Counted from the stretch's first letter, positions 44,329 through 54,447 are shown. The stretch: 64,000 nucleotides of DNA from an uncultured Clostridia bacterium (GCA_948434855.1 CAOJFR010000001.1:1-64000), one strand, 5' to 3'. A program made the numbers and translations. The notes: generated by a model not told the origin, from the sequence alone.

Positions 44329-44357
44329 TTTACAAATTAAAAAAAAAGTTGTATACT
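44329..44357 (+). promoter_or_regulatory. Promoter of rpsO
   Basis: TTTACA (44329-44334), 17-base spacer, TATACT (44352-44357). Confidence 0.7.
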
Positions 44358-44371
44358 CTTGCTTGTTACCG

Positions 44372-44415
44372 TTTGAGAATGCAAAAAGCTTCTTTTTCCG
44401 GCTCTTGCACTCAAA
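44372..44415 (+). promoter_or_regulatory. Hairpin in the rpsO leader, possible S15 autoregulation site
   Basis: TTTGAG (44372-44377) pairs with CTCAAA (44410-44415); after two unpaired A, TGCAA (44380-44384) pairs with TTGCA (44405-44409); further AGC/GCT pairs close the loop. It lies just before the rpsO ribosome-binding site. S15 binds leader structures in several bacteria, but these differ in shape, so the role is an inference. Confidence 0.5.
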
Positions 44416-44445
44416 AACTGGCAAATTTATAATGGAGGAAAAAGC

Positions 44446-44709
44446 ATGGACAAGATTAAAAAGCAAGAAATTATCAAAGAGTATGCACAATCTGAAAATG
44501 ACACAGGTTCACCTTATGTTCAAATTGCTCTTTTAACAGAGAGAATTAAAAACTTAACTGAATACTTAAAGTCAAACAAGCAAGATTTCCACTCACGTCG
44601 TGGTCTTATGCAACTTGTTGGTCGCAGAAGAGGTCTTCTTGAATATCTTAAAAATACAGATATTGATGGCTACAGAAATTTGATTGAAAAATTAGGCATT
44701 AGAAAATAA
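44446..44709 (+). CDS. rpsO: Ribosomal protein S15 (87 aa)
   Basis: 30S protein that binds 16S rRNA early. [45 protein letters not shown] and the length are typical. Ribosome-binding site TGGAGG. Directly before pnp, the usual order, with a terminator-like hairpin in between. Confidence 0.97.
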   Translation: MDKIKKQEIIKEYAQSENDTGSPYVQIALLTERIKNLTEYLKSNKQDFHSRRGLMQLVGRRRGLLEYLKNTDIDGYRNLIEKLGIRK

Positions 44710-44715
44710 TAAAAG

Positions 44716-44746
44716 GGAGTGAGATTTTTTCTCATTCCGTTTTTTA
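44716..44746 (+). terminator. Hairpin between rpsO and pnp
   Basis: GGAGTGAGA, T-rich loop, TCTCATTCC, then G and T run. It may end most rpsO transcripts, or be the RNA-processing hairpin through which PNPase often controls itself. Confidence 0.65.
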
Positions 44747-44771
44747 ATTAGTAGAGAAAAGGAGATAAATT

Positions 44772-46868
44772 ATGTTTGGTGAAGAAAAAAATTACAAACT
44801 CAGTTTGGCAGGAAAGGATATTTTAATTAAGACTGGCAAATTTTGTGGTCAATCAAATGGCACTTGTTGGGTAAGCTCTGGCGACACAACTGTTATGGTT
44901 AACGTTACTATGAGCGACAAGCCAAAGGAAGGAGCAGACTTCTTTCCACTTTGTGTTGATTTTGAAGAAAAAATGTATTCTATAGGAAAGTTTCCAGGGG
45001 GCTTTAAAAAGAGAGAGGGCAGAGCTAGCGATCAAGCAATTCTTTTTTCAAGACTTATTGACAGACCAATTCGTCCACTATTTCCTAAGGGGTTTTATTA
45101 TGATGTTGCTGTTGTTGCAACAGCACTTTCTGTTGACCCAAATGATGCACCAGAAATTTTGGCTATGATTGGCTCTTCTGTTGCACTTTCTGTGTCAGAC
45201 ATTCCTTTTGCAGGTCCAACAGGCTCTGTTATTGTTGGCTGCATAGATGGCAAGTTTGTTATTAACCCTACTGCTGAAGAGTGTGAAAAGAGCTCACTTC
45301 ATGCCTATGTTGCGGGCACAAAAGACGCAATTATGATGGTTGAAGCTGGCGCAAATGAAGTTAGTGAAGAACTCATGAGAGATGCAATTTTATTTGCTCA
45401 TGATGCAATTAAAGAAATTGTTAGCTTTATTGAAAAAATTGCCAAAGAAGTTGGCAAACCAAAGAGAGAAGTAGAGCTATTTCATATTGGTGAAGACCTT
45501 GAAAAAGATGTTCGTGACTATGTTACTGCAGACCTTACAAAGGCAATGGCTCCACTTGCAGACAAGGTTGCATTAAATGAGAGAATTAGCAAGGTTTTGG
45601 ATGATTGCAGAGAACATTTTGCTGAAAAATATGAAGATAGAGAGCAAGAAGTTAACGAGCTTTTATATAAAATGCAAAAGGAAATTGTTAGAAAAACAAT
45701 TATTGAAACTGGCGTTAGACCAGATGGCAGACAAACCAAACAAATTAGACCAATTTGGTGTGAAGCTGGCGTGCTTCCAAGAGTTCATGGAACTGGCGTT
45801 TTCACTAGAGGTGAAACACAGGTTCTTAACTGTTTGACACTTGCAACAATTTCTGAGGCTCAAAGACTTGAGGGCTTAGACGATGAGGAAAATGCATACA
45901 AGCGTTATATTCATCAATATAATATGCCACCATATGCAACTGGCGAAGCAAGAAACTTAAGAAGCCCTGGCAGACGTGAAATTGGTCACGGCGCACTCGC
46001 TGAAAGGTCGCTTCTTCCAGTAATTCCTAGCGAAGAGGAGTTTCCATATGCACTCCGCTTGGTTTCAGAAGTTTTATCATCTAATGGTTCTTCTTCAATG
46101 GCAAGTGTTTGTGCAAGCACTCTTGCTCTTATGGATGCAGGCGTTCCAATTAAGGCTCCTGTTGCTGGTGTTGCTATGGGTCTTATTAAAGATGAAGCTT
46201 CTGGCAAGGTTATTGTTATGACTGATATTCAGGGTCTTGAAGACTTTTATGGTGATATGGACTTTAAAGTTGCGGGCACAAAAAATGGTATCACTGCAAT
46301 TCAAATGGATATTAAAATTAAAGGTATTGATGAAAAAATCTTAACAACAGCTCTTTCTCAAGCAAAAGAAGGCAGAGATGAGATTATGGATAAAATGCTT
46401 GCAACAATTTCTGAGCCAAGAGAAAGCTTAAGCCCATATGCTCCAAAAATTATCACCTTTAAAATTGCTCCAGACAAGATTGGCGAAGTTATTGGTCAGG
46501 GCGGAAAGACTATCAATAAAATTATTGAAAAAACAGGCGTTAAGATTGATATTGAAGACGATGGCACAGTTATGGTTTCATCTGCAGTTATTGAAGATTG
46601 TTATGAAGCTAAAAAGATAATTGAAGACATTGTTTTTGTTCCAGAAGTTGGCGAAAGATACACAGGAACAGTTGTTAGAATTATGCAATTTGGTGCTTTT
46701 GTTGAAATTTCTTCAACTTGTGATGGCATGATTCACATTTCTAAGCTTTCAACAAAAAGAGTTGAAAGAGTTGAAGATGTTGTGAAGATTGGCGACAAGG
46801 TTGAAATTGAAGTTATTAAGGTTGACGAAAAGGGCAGAGTTGACCTAAAGCTTATAAAAAAAATGTGA
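44772..46868 (+). CDS. pnp: Polyribonucleotide nucleotidyltransferase PNPase (698 aa)
   Basis: Phosphorolytic 3'-5' RNA degradation. Two RNase PH-like domains (FPLCVDFEEKMYSIGKFPGGF; GTGVFTRGETQVL; GSSSMASVCASTLALMDAGVPI with DIQGLEDFYGDMDFKVAGT), the helical linker, then KH (IGEVIGQGGKTINKIIEKTG) and S1 (GERYTGTVVRIMQFGAFVEI). Length normal. Confidence 0.97.
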   Translation: MFGEEKNYKLSLAGKDILIKTGKFCGQSNGTCWVSSGDTTVMVNVTMSDKPKEGADFFPLCVDFEEKMYSIGKFPGGFKKREGRASDQAILFSRLIDRPIRPLFPKGFYYDVAVVATALSVDPNDAPEILAMIGSSVALSVSDIPFAGPTGSVIVGCIDGKFVINPTAEECEKSSLHAYVAGTKDAIMMVEAGANEVSEELMRDAILFAHDAIKEIVSFIEKIAKEVGKPKREVELFHIGEDLEKDVRDYVTADLTKAMAPLADKVALNERISKVLDDCREHFAEKYEDREQEVNELLYKMQKEIVRKTIIETGVRPDGRQTKQIRPIWCEAGVLPRVHGTGVFTRGETQVLNCLTLATISEAQRLEGLDDEENAYKRYIHQYNMPPYATGEARNLRSPGRREIGHGALAERSLLPVIPSEEEFPYALRLVSEVLSSNGSSSMASVCASTLALMDAGVPIKAPVAGVAMGLIKDEASGKVIVMTDIQGLEDFYGDMDFKVAGTKNGITAIQMDIKIKGIDEKILTTALSQAKEGRDEIMDKMLATISEPRESLSPYAPKIITFKIAPDKIGEVIGQGGKTINKIIEKTGVKIDIEDDGTVMVSSAVIEDCYEAKKIIEDIVFVPEVGERYTGTVVRIMQFGAFVEISSTCDGMIHISKLSTKRVERVEDVVKIGDKVEIEVIKVDEKGRVDLKLIKKM

Positions 46869-46942
46869 AGGCATACGAATAAAAAATTAAACATTTGTTA
46901 AAAAATATTTAAATTTAGTTAGGTTATTGATAAATTAAGGAA

Positions 46943-46977
46943 AAAACTTACACAAATTTGTGTAAGTTTTTCTTTTT
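46943..46977 (+). terminator. Terminator of pnp
   Basis: AAAACTTACACAAA directly followed by TTTGTGTAAGTTTT and a T run. Confidence 0.8.
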
Positions 46978-47003
46978 TTGTGAGGCTTAGCATATAATTT
47001 ATT

Positions 47004-47735
47004 ATGAAAAAGCTAAAAAAAGAAAATGTTATTGTTCATGTGCTGTTTAACTTCGTAATTTTTACATTAATTGCAATTATGATTGTTTTTTCTGCAGGGG
47101 CAGGCAAAAAACGAACACTTGCAACTTCAAATAGCGAATATCGTGGAACGATTTATGCAGGCGACAAGTCTTCAAAAAAGGTTTCGCTTATGATTAATGT
47201 TTATTGGGGCACAGAATACTTAAAGCAAATGCTTGAAACCTTAGAAAAACACGGCATTAAGACCACTTTTTTTGTTGGTGGAACTTGGGTTAAGGAAGAG
47301 CCAGAACTCTTAAAACAAATGAAAGCATCTGGACACGAAATTGCCAGCCATGGATATAATCACAAAGAGCATGGCAAGCTTGATTATCTTGGAAACTACA
47401 CAGAAATTGAAAAGTGCCACAAGGCTATTAAAGAGGTTTTGGGCAGTGAAATGGAGCTTTTTGCACCACCGGGTGGCTCTTATAATGCTCAAACAATTGA
47501 GGCGGCAACTGCTCTTGGATATAAAACAATTATGTGGACAAGAGACACCATTGACTGGCGTGATAAAAATGCAAATTTAATCTATAACAGGGCAGTTACT
47601 GGAATGCAAGGAGGTGACCTAATTTTGATGCATCCAACTGAAAAAACTGCTGAGGCACTTGGCAAAATTATTGAATATGCCAAAAATCATGGTTTTACGC
47701 TAACAACAGTTAGTGACACTCTCGCTTTAGTTTAA
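47004..47735 (+). CDS. Polysaccharide deacetylase-like protein, PdaB/YlxY-type (243 aa)
   Basis: One membrane anchor (about residues 10-33) and an outer NodB domain. Present: HxxxH-like SHGYNH, DTIDW, LMHPT. Altered: the TFDD motif reads INVYWGTEY, with Asn in place of the catalytic Asp, and the RPP motif reads FAPPGG. So the deacetylase is probably inactive or belongs to a variant subgroup that binds sugar. A TATAAT box at 46993-46998 lies 5 bases before the ATG and there is no ribosome-binding site, so the transcript may be leaderless. Confidence 0.75.
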   Translation: MKKLKKENVIVHVLFNFVIFTLIAIMIVFSAGAGKKRTLATSNSEYRGTIYAGDKSSKKVSLMINVYWGTEYLKQMLETLEKHGIKTTFFVGGTWVKEEPELLKQMKASGHEIASHGYNHKEHGKLDYLGNYTEIEKCHKAIKEVLGSEMELFAPPGGSYNAQTIEAATALGYKTIMWTRDTIDWRDKNANLIYNRAVTGMQGGDLILMHPTEKTAEALGKIIEYAKNHGFTLTTVSDTLALV

Positions 47736-47785
47736 TTCACATCCGTAAAATGTTAAAAATTTATAAAAAATATTGAAAAATATGC

Positions 47786-47815
47786 AAAATCCGTTTTCTA
47801 AACGGATTTTTTTAT
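47786..47815 (+). terminator. Terminator of the deacetylase-like gene
   Basis: AAAATCCGTTT, TCT, AAACGGATTTT, T run. A TATAAT box for the next gene follows at 47818-47823. Confidence 0.75.
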
Positions 47816-47858
47816 TGTATAATAAGCATGTAAAATAATCTTATATGGAGCTTTATTT

Positions 47859-49124
47859 ATGGCATTAAATGTATTTTCTAACGGACTAAAACTTGTTTGC
47901 ACCGAAAAGCATGAAAAAAAGGTTGCTTGCGTTGTGCTTCACATTGCAGGTGGCACTCAATCTGAAAAAAATTATCAGAGTGGAATAAGCGACTATTTAA
48001 CAAAAATTATGCTTATGGGAACAAAAATTCACCCATCAGCAGATTCGCTTATGTCTTACGCAAAATTAAACGGCATTGTGCTTACTCCTCACAATTCTAA
48101 AGAGAGCATAACTATTAGTGCACTTTGCCCAAAAGAGAGTGTTGACACAGCAATTAGCCTGCTTTCAGAAATTGCGTTTGAAACCTCATTTTCGCTTGAG
48201 GCTGGCGACAAGGTCAGAAAAGCCCAGCTTGCTCAGGTTGAAATGATTAGCGAAAGCCCAAACTTTGCAATGAACAGACTTCTTAATTCAACGCTTTATT
48301 CAAGAACTGGTCTTGCTAATCCAAAACAGGGCACCGCAATTACTGTTTCAAGGTTTAGAGCTATTGACGCTAAGGACTTTTTGGAAAAAGTTTTCACTCC
48401 AAGAAACACTGTTATTTCAGTTGTTGGAGACATTAATCAAGACCATATTTATGAGCTTGTGAAAAAATATTTCTTTGACAGAATGAAGGAAGAGGAAAAG
48501 GAATATAAAAAACTTAAATATGTTTCAAAGGTTGATGACTTTAAGGGCACAGCAAAGGGCAGAATTAAAAGGCTTAATCAAACAAGAATTGAAGTGGCTT
48601 TTCCTGCAGTTTCATTCAAAGACAAAGAAAAGTATATTTTGGAAATTATTAAACCAATTTTAATTAAAAAAATTATGCTTTCGCTTGCAAACACAAATTA
48701 TTATTATGAAACCAAGGTCAGCACAAAATATTACGCAAACAATGGCAACATTGTGTTTGATATTATGGTTGACTATGAAAATGCAGAGCAGCATGTTCAT
48801 GAATTTATTAAGGCATTAAACAGAGATGTTAAGCAAAGAGAAATCTCTGCAGATGAGTTTGAAACTGAAAAAAAGGTATTCATAACAAACTTTATCAATT
48901 CTTACGACAATGTTTTGGAGTGTGCACTTGTTTCTGCAAAAACTCTTGCACTTACAAAACAAACTTTTTCAGAGAGTGGGGAAAGGCTTAAAATTGACCT
49001 TTTGACAAACAAAGATGCCAACAAACTTTTGGCTAAAATTTTAGACTTTAACCAAATGGTTGTTATTTATCTTGGTCATGACATTGATATTGACTTTGAC
49101 AAACTCGTTTCTGAAACAAAATAA
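47859..49124 (+). CDS. M16 peptidase homologue without the zinc motif (421 aa)
   Basis: Same two-domain M16 fold as the gene at 13301 (GDINQDHIYELVKKYF matches GNIDFDELDKIVSKYF there), but the zinc motif HFIEH is replaced by DYLTK and the downstream glutamate pair is gone. It is thus a non-catalytic member, like YmfF-type partners that pair with an active M16 subunit. First gene of a set with ftsK; the ftsK TTG start is 10 bases after its stop. Confidence 0.75.
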   Translation: MALNVFSNGLKLVCTEKHEKKVACVVLHIAGGTQSEKNYQSGISDYLTKIMLMGTKIHPSADSLMSYAKLNGIVLTPHNSKESITISALCPKESVDTAISLLSEIAFETSFSLEAGDKVRKAQLAQVEMISESPNFAMNRLLNSTLYSRTGLANPKQGTAITVSRFRAIDAKDFLEKVFTPRNTVISVVGDINQDHIYELVKKYFFDRMKEEEKEYKKLKYVSKVDDFKGTAKGRIKRLNQTRIEVAFPAVSFKDKEKYILEIIKPILIKKIMLSLANTNYYYETKVSTKYYANNGNIVFDIMVDYENAEQHVHEFIKALNRDVKQREISADEFETEKKVFITNFINSYDNVLECALVSAKTLALTKQTFSESGERLKIDLLTNKDANKLLAKILDFNQMVVIYLGHDIDIDFDKLVSETK

Positions 49125-49134
49125 GGAGATTATC

Positions 49135-52100
49135 TTGGAAAATCGTAAAAATAATTCTTTTTCGCTTACTAAAGGAAAGATTGTTTGGCTTGTTTGTTTG
49201 GTGGTGTTTTGCTTAACATTCATTTTTGCATGCATGCAAAGCATTTTGCCGCTTGGCGCTGGAATTGTTGGCACTTTTGGAATCATGACATATCCAGTGC
49301 TAATTTTGCTTGCGCTATTTTCACTTGCTAAGTTTTTGGGCTTTTCATATAGAAGAAGCCTTAAAGCCACAATTTTAATGACATGTTTCATAATAAGCTT
49401 GCTTTGTGTTGTTCATTGTATTCAAACTTTTAAGGGGCTAGATGCAGTGACAAACGGAAAAACTTATGTTGAATATATGAGGCTTTCATATGAAAAGCTA
49501 ACCGTGCTTGGAAGCTTTGGCTCACTATTTTGTGGTCTTTTTTCACTTATGTTTGGTGGGTTTACAACAATTATTTTGTTTGCAATTTTATCAACAATTT
49601 TAATTGGTCTTTTTATAGACTTTGAACTTTATGGCAAATATGATGAAAAACACATTAAAAAACTAAGAAGCAGAAAACTTCGTGAAAAGGTATCAAAAAG
49701 TGATGAAAAGGCTTATGATGGCAAGCCAAACTATTCATTCTCAGACAAGGAAAATGAGGTTTCGTCATACACTCAAACAGATGTTGCTCACGAAATTTCT
49801 TCTGATGTTAATGAATATACAGAAAATTCTGTTCAGGCAAGCTATGCTGAGGCGGAGATTGCTCATGAAATTGAGGAAAACTCAGCTAGTTTTGAACAAG
49901 ATTATGCTCAGGAAAATTATATGGGCTATCAAAACAATATTGATGATAGTTATAAAAATATAAATTTCTTTGGTGGCGCAAATGCTGAAAATAACGCTGT
50001 TTTTGAGGGAAATGGCTATCCAAATTATGCTCAAAACAACTTTATTAATGAGCAGCAATATAGTGAAGCTCCAGTTTTTTCAGAAAATGTTTATGAAGAG
50101 GAGCAAGTTCCAAATGTTTTCACAGATTCAATGGATGAATATAGAAGAAAGTTTATAGAAGACACATTTGGAATGCCATCTTCAATGCCAAACTATGGCT
50201 ATGAAAATCAAAGTTCAGTAAGCTACTCAGACCCAGTTTCACCAGCATATAGTCAGGCTGTTCAGCCAACATTCTCTCAACCTAGCGTTTCATTTGAAAA
50301 TGAGCCTTCACATAGCAGCTTTAATGACAATCAAACAAGTGTTGCCGCATGGTCTGCTCCACAAACTCCAACTTATGTGGGGGAAAATTTCTCAAATAAT
50401 GAAAATGTAAATTCTGGCTATGAATCATTTAATTCAAATAATAATGACTTATCACAAGACAAGGCTTTGGGTTTTGAAAGCAGTCAAGCCCCAGCATTCC
50501 CTGGAATGATAGGAAATAGCATTGACGATGTTAAGCCAGAAAGTGCAAGTTTTGATGCTCCAGTTTCTGATGGAATAAGTTTTTCAGAACCAGAAAGTTT
50601 TGGTGTTTCAGAGCCAGTTAATAATAGTCTTGAAGACGATATTGATAACAAAATCTCTGACATTTTCAATATTAATGAAGATGACGAAGACGATAGTTTG
50701 GTGAATAGTTTGCCATCTAACTTTAATTCTGAAACAGAAAATTCTGTTTCAGAATCAGGTTCTGAGCTTACAGATTTTAGTTTCCTTAGAAAAGATGAAA
50801 ATGATGGCTTGGTTTCTGCAGAAGAAAGAGTTCGTGAAGATGTTGAAGCGTTTAACACTCATATTGAGCCAACAAACACTCACACAGAGCCTCTTTTTGC
50901 AGAAAACAAGGTTGATTCACCAAATGAAGGGCTAATAATTACCAGTGCAAACCCAATAGAGCCACCAAAAGTGGTTGTTCAGGCAAAAGAGCCACAGGTT
51001 AAAAAGTTTACTGGTTACAACCTTGGAATGAACGGAATTAGATATAATCCGCCACCAATAAGTTTGCTTGTTCCTGGAAAGCCAGATAATGGAGACTACA
51101 CTGAAGAACAAGAGAGAAAATCTCAAATGTTAGAAGAATCTTTAAAGGCATTCAATGTGCCAGCAAAGGTTGTAAATATTATTCGTGGACCAAAAATAAC
51201 AAGATATGAACTTTCGGTTCCACTGGGTGTTCCTGTCAAAAAAATTCCAATGTATGAATTGGACATAAAGAGGGCACTTGCAGCAAAAACAATTAACATT
51301 CAAGCTCCAATTCCGGGAAGCTCTTATGTTGGTGTAGAGCTTGAAAATGACACCTTTACAAGTGTTAGCGAAAGAGAACTATTAGAGTCTGAAGCATTCC
51401 AAAACTGCAAAGATCCACTTCCAATCGCTATTGGAAAAGATATTTCTGGCGAAATTGTGGTAAAAAGCTTAGCAAAAATGGTTCACCTTTTAATTGCTGG
51501 TTCAACCGGTTCCGGAAAATCTGTGTTTATTCACTCTATTGTTATGAGTCTTTTATATAAGCATAGTCCAGAAGATTTAAGGCTTATTATGATTGACCCT
51601 AAAAAAGTTGAATTTAATAGATATAATGGACTGCCACATCTTTTAACACCTGAAGTTGTTATGGGTTCAGACAAGGCAATTAATGCACTAAAGTGGTGTG
51701 TTAAGGAAATGGATAGGCGATATGACCTTATGTCTAAATCAGGCTATAACAACATTGAGCCATATAACAGAAGCGAACTTGTTAAGGCTGGTCAGTTTGA
51801 AAAATTCCCATATATTGTTATTATTGTAGACGAACTTGCAGAGCTTATGATGGCTAACAAAAAAGAAGTTGAAGCTTGCATTCAAAGAATCACTCAACTT
51901 GCTCGTGCTTGCGGAATGCACTTAATTTTAGCAACTCAAAGACCATCAGTAGATATTATTTCTGGTGTAATAAAAAATAACGTGCCATCAAGAATTGCGT
52001 TTAGTCTTTCTTCAGGCATAGATTCAAAAACAATCCTAAACACCGTTGGTGCTGAAAAATTGCTTGGTCAAGGTGATATGCTGTTTTCTCCAAATGGCAC

Positions 52101-52527
52101 ATCTTCAATGCCAAGGCTTCAGGCAGCATATTGTTCTGATGAAGAAATTAAGGCTGTTATTGACTTTGACAAACAAAACAATAGTGCAAACTATGATGAT
52201 GCTGTTAGCAGCGTTATTAATGCAGAGCCTCAGCCAGAGGGTGAATATGCTGGACAAATTAATGATGCTCCAGCTCCAAGAGAACTTGACAGCTATTTCA
52301 AAACCGCACTAAAACTTGTTATGCAAAATGGTGGGGCATCAACTTCATATTTGCAGCGTAGGCTTTCAATCGGCTATTCAAGAGCTGCAAAAATTATGGA
52401 TCAGATGGAAGATAAGGGCTACATTGCTCCTGCAACTGGTTCAAAGGTTAGAAAGGTGCTAATTACACCTGAAGAGTTTAGAGATGAATTTGGCGAAGAT
52501 TTCAACGATATTAGTAGTGATTTTTAA
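49135..52527 (+). CDS. ftsK: DNA translocase FtsK/SpoIIIE (1130 aa)
   Basis: Septal DNA pump that clears chromosomes at division. Four membrane segments in residues 13-180, a linker of about 450 residues rich in Ser, Asn, Glu and Phe, then the alpha and beta motor domains (about 630-1040) with Walker A AGSTGSGKS, Walker B IVIIVDELAELMM and LATQRPSVDIISG, and the C-terminal gamma winged helix (ASTSYLQRRLSIGYSRAAKIMDQME). The TTG start at 49135 has AAGGAGATTATC. A longer frame inside the M16 gene is a shadow. Twelve bases before the paralogue. Confidence 0.93.
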   Translation: MENRKNNSFSLTKGKIVWLVCLVVFCLTFIFACMQSILPLGAGIVGTFGIMTYPVLILLALFSLAKFLGFSYRRSLKATILMTCFIISLLCVVHCIQTFKGLDAVTNGKTYVEYMRLSYEKLTVLGSFGSLFCGLFSLMFGGFTTIILFAILSTILIGLFIDFELYGKYDEKHIKKLRSRKLREKVSKSDEKAYDGKPNYSFSDKENEVSSYTQTDVAHEISSDVNEYTENSVQASYAEAEIAHEIEENSASFEQDYAQENYMGYQNNIDDSYKNINFFGGANAENNAVFEGNGYPNYAQNNFINEQQYSEAPVFSENVYEEEQVPNVFTDSMDEYRRKFIEDTFGMPSSMPNYGYENQSSVSYSDPVSPAYSQAVQPTFSQPSVSFENEPSHSSFNDNQTSVAAWSAPQTPTYVGENFSNNENVNSGYESFNSNNNDLSQDKALGFESSQAPAFPGMIGNSIDDVKPESASFDAPVSDGISFSEPESFGVSEPVNNSLEDDIDNKISDIFNINEDDEDDSLVNSLPSNFNSETENSVSESGSELTDFSFLRKDENDGLVSAEERVREDVEAFNTHIEPTNTHTEPLFAENKVDSPNEGLIITSANPIEPPKVVVQAKEPQVKKFTGYNLGMNGIRYNPPPISLLVPGKPDNGDYTEEQERKSQMLEESLKAFNVPAKVVNIIRGPKITRYELSVPLGVPVKKIPMYELDIKRALAAKTINIQAPIPGSSYVGVELENDTFTSVSERELLESEAFQNCKDPLPIAIGKDISGEIVVKSLAKMVHLLIAGSTGSGKSVFIHSIVMSLLYKHSPEDLRLIMIDPKKVEFNRYNGLPHLLTPEVVMGSDKAINALKWCVKEMDRRYDLMSKSGYNNIEPYNRSELVKAGQFEKFPYIVIIVDELAELMMANKKEVEACIQRITQLARACGMHLILATQRPSVDIISGVIKNNVPSRIAFSLSSGIDSKTILNTVGAEKLLGQGDMLFSPNGTSSMPRLQAAYCSDEEIKAVIDFDKQNNSANYDDAVSSVINAEPQPEGEYAGQINDAPAPRELDSYFKTALKLVMQNGGASTSYLQRRLSIGYSRAAKIMDQMEDKGYIAPATGSKVRKVLITPEEFRDEFGEDFNDISSDF

Positions 52528-52539
52528 GGAGAAATAAAG

Positions 52540-54447
52540 TTGGAAAAAAGTGTTGGGTCAGTAGACCTTGCTGAGCTAATGAAAGCTAGGGAAGAAATGA
52601 ATAGGGATATGGGCATTGCCACAGACCCTGATATGTATAAAAATTATAACCCTAACAGACAGCAAGAGGAAGCAGAAACAATTAATGAAACAGAAAATGA
52701 AGCAAATGCCAGTGTTGAGTCAAACGAGGCTTTGCAAGATTTTTCTGTGCAAGAAAACGAAGATGAAACAACTGAGCCAAAACTAAACCCAGTTTCAGAA
52801 AATGAGTCTTCTTTTGCCACAAATGGCGAAAGAGACTTTTCAGTTTATGATAGCTTTGCAGACTTTGAGATTGCAGAAAATGCAACAAAAAAGCCACAAG
52901 AAAATGCAGAAAATGTTTCTCAAAATCAAACGAGGCGAACCAGCGAAAATGCTGAAAATAACAGCGATTTTGGCAAAAATGATAATAAAATTAGTGATGA
53001 TTATTTAAGTGATACGCTTGCAAGCCTAGACGAATTTTTGGTTGCAAATTCTGACACAGAAAAAACTGAAAACATTTCACAAAATTTAGAAAAGCCTGCA
53101 GAAAAAATTGTTCCACCAATGCCAGCAAATTCAGAGCAATCAGCTGAAGCCAGCATTAAAGATTTGGAAGAACTTTTGGGTTTTTCAGATTTTAGCCTTG
53201 GTGGAAGCAGCACCTATGAACAAAAGCAATCAGACTTTACGCTAGCTCAGTCTGATAATTTTGAGCCAAAAAGTGAGATAGAAAATTCAGTTAATGAGCC
53301 TGAGCAAAACATTGTACAAATTAAAAATGAGCCAAATTTAGAAAATGTTCAAGAATCTGAGCCTGTTTTAACAAACTTAAAGGCAGATAATGACGGATAC
53401 TGGTCAAATGGTGGAAGCGAAGACCTTGAAATGCTTCAAGAATTGCTTGGTATGACATCTTATCAAAGTGGTTCTGAAAACGCTTATGCAGAAACAGAAA
53501 AATATGCTGAGGGGTTAAACGCTTCAGAGCAAGACAGTGAAGAAAAAATAAGAGCTGCACTTGCAAACTTAAACATATCTAGGCCAGAAGTTTCAAGAGT
53601 TGAACAAACAAAAGTTTCTGAGTTTGCCTATAAAACAATAAAGGGTTCTGACTTTGTTGATATTATTGGATTAAATGAGTTTAAAAATTTAGACAAGCTT
53701 TCATTTGTGCTTGGAACCAATGAGCAGGGAGAATATCAGTTTGCCTCGCTTTCAGGAATGTATAATGTTGCATTATTTTCTAAGGATGAAAAGTCGGCAA
53801 ACAAATTTTTTAATTGCTTAATGCTTAGCCTTATGCTTAAAAACAATTATAATGATGTTAAGTTTTATATTGCAGACACGCAAGTTAACAGTGTGTTTAA
53901 AAAATATAATAATTCAGCATATTTAGGGGCAAAAGTTTCAACCAACTATGACGATGTGCTTTCACTTTTAACTTCTCTTATGGCAGAGATTGATGAAAGG
54001 TATGAAACCATTGCTTCTGCAGGTCTTAGAAATGTTGAAGAATATAACAAGGCAATGGAAGAATCTCATATAATTGGCTATCCTTATAGCATTTTAATTT
54101 TTAACAATTATGCAAATTTATCAAGTATTGAAACTTATAACAAAATAAAAGAATGCCTATCATACATATTAAAATTTGGCAGGCTTGTTGGGGTTTATGC
54201 CTATATTAAAGCTGGCTCAGAAATTGCCGATGAGCGAATAAATTATAATCTTGCAACCAGAATTGCATTTAGAGCAAATTCTGAAGAAGAGTCAGTTAAG
54301 ATGGTTGGAGATGAGGGTGCTGAAAGGCTTGCTGGTGAGGACGAGTTTGTGTTTAAAACCATTTATTTAGAAGAGCTTATGCACTTAAAAACTCCAAATA
54401 TAACAGACAGGGAAATTGAGCTTTTAATTCAAAATATTGAAGGATAA
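52540..54447 (+). CDS. FtsK-like pseudo-ATPase (635 aa)
   Basis: TTG start with AAGGAGAAATAAAG, directly behind ftsK. Residues 1-330 are disordered, acidic, rich in Asn, Glu and Ser, like the FtsK linker. From about 350 the protein follows the FtsK motor: MYNVALFSKDEKSANKFFN aligns with the Walker A region, LMAEIDERYETIASAGLRNVEEYN with MDRRYDLMSKSGYNNIEPYN, and YSILIFNNYANL with the Walker B strand. GxxGxGKS and DE are both lost. No membrane segments and no gamma domain. Probably a non-catalytic partner or regulator of FtsK; no function is known to me. Confidence 0.7.
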   Translation: MEKSVGSVDLAELMKAREEMNRDMGIATDPDMYKNYNPNRQQEEAETINETENEANASVESNEALQDFSVQENEDETTEPKLNPVSENESSFATNGERDFSVYDSFADFEIAENATKKPQENAENVSQNQTRRTSENAENNSDFGKNDNKISDDYLSDTLASLDEFLVANSDTEKTENISQNLEKPAEKIVPPMPANSEQSAEASIKDLEELLGFSDFSLGGSSTYEQKQSDFTLAQSDNFEPKSEIENSVNEPEQNIVQIKNEPNLENVQESEPVLTNLKADNDGYWSNGGSEDLEMLQELLGMTSYQSGSENAYAETEKYAEGLNASEQDSEEKIRAALANLNISRPEVSRVEQTKVSEFAYKTIKGSDFVDIIGLNEFKNLDKLSFVLGTNEQGEYQFASLSGMYNVALFSKDEKSANKFFNCLMLSLMLKNNYNDVKFYIADTQVNSVFKKYNNSAYLGAKVSTNYDDVLSLLTSLMAEIDERYETIASAGLRNVEEYNKAMEESHIIGYPYSILIFNNYANLSSIETYNKIKECLSYILKFGRLVGVYAYIKAGSEIADERINYNLATRIAFRANSEEESVKMVGDEGAERLAGEDEFVFKTIYLEELMHLKTPNITDREIELLIQNIEG

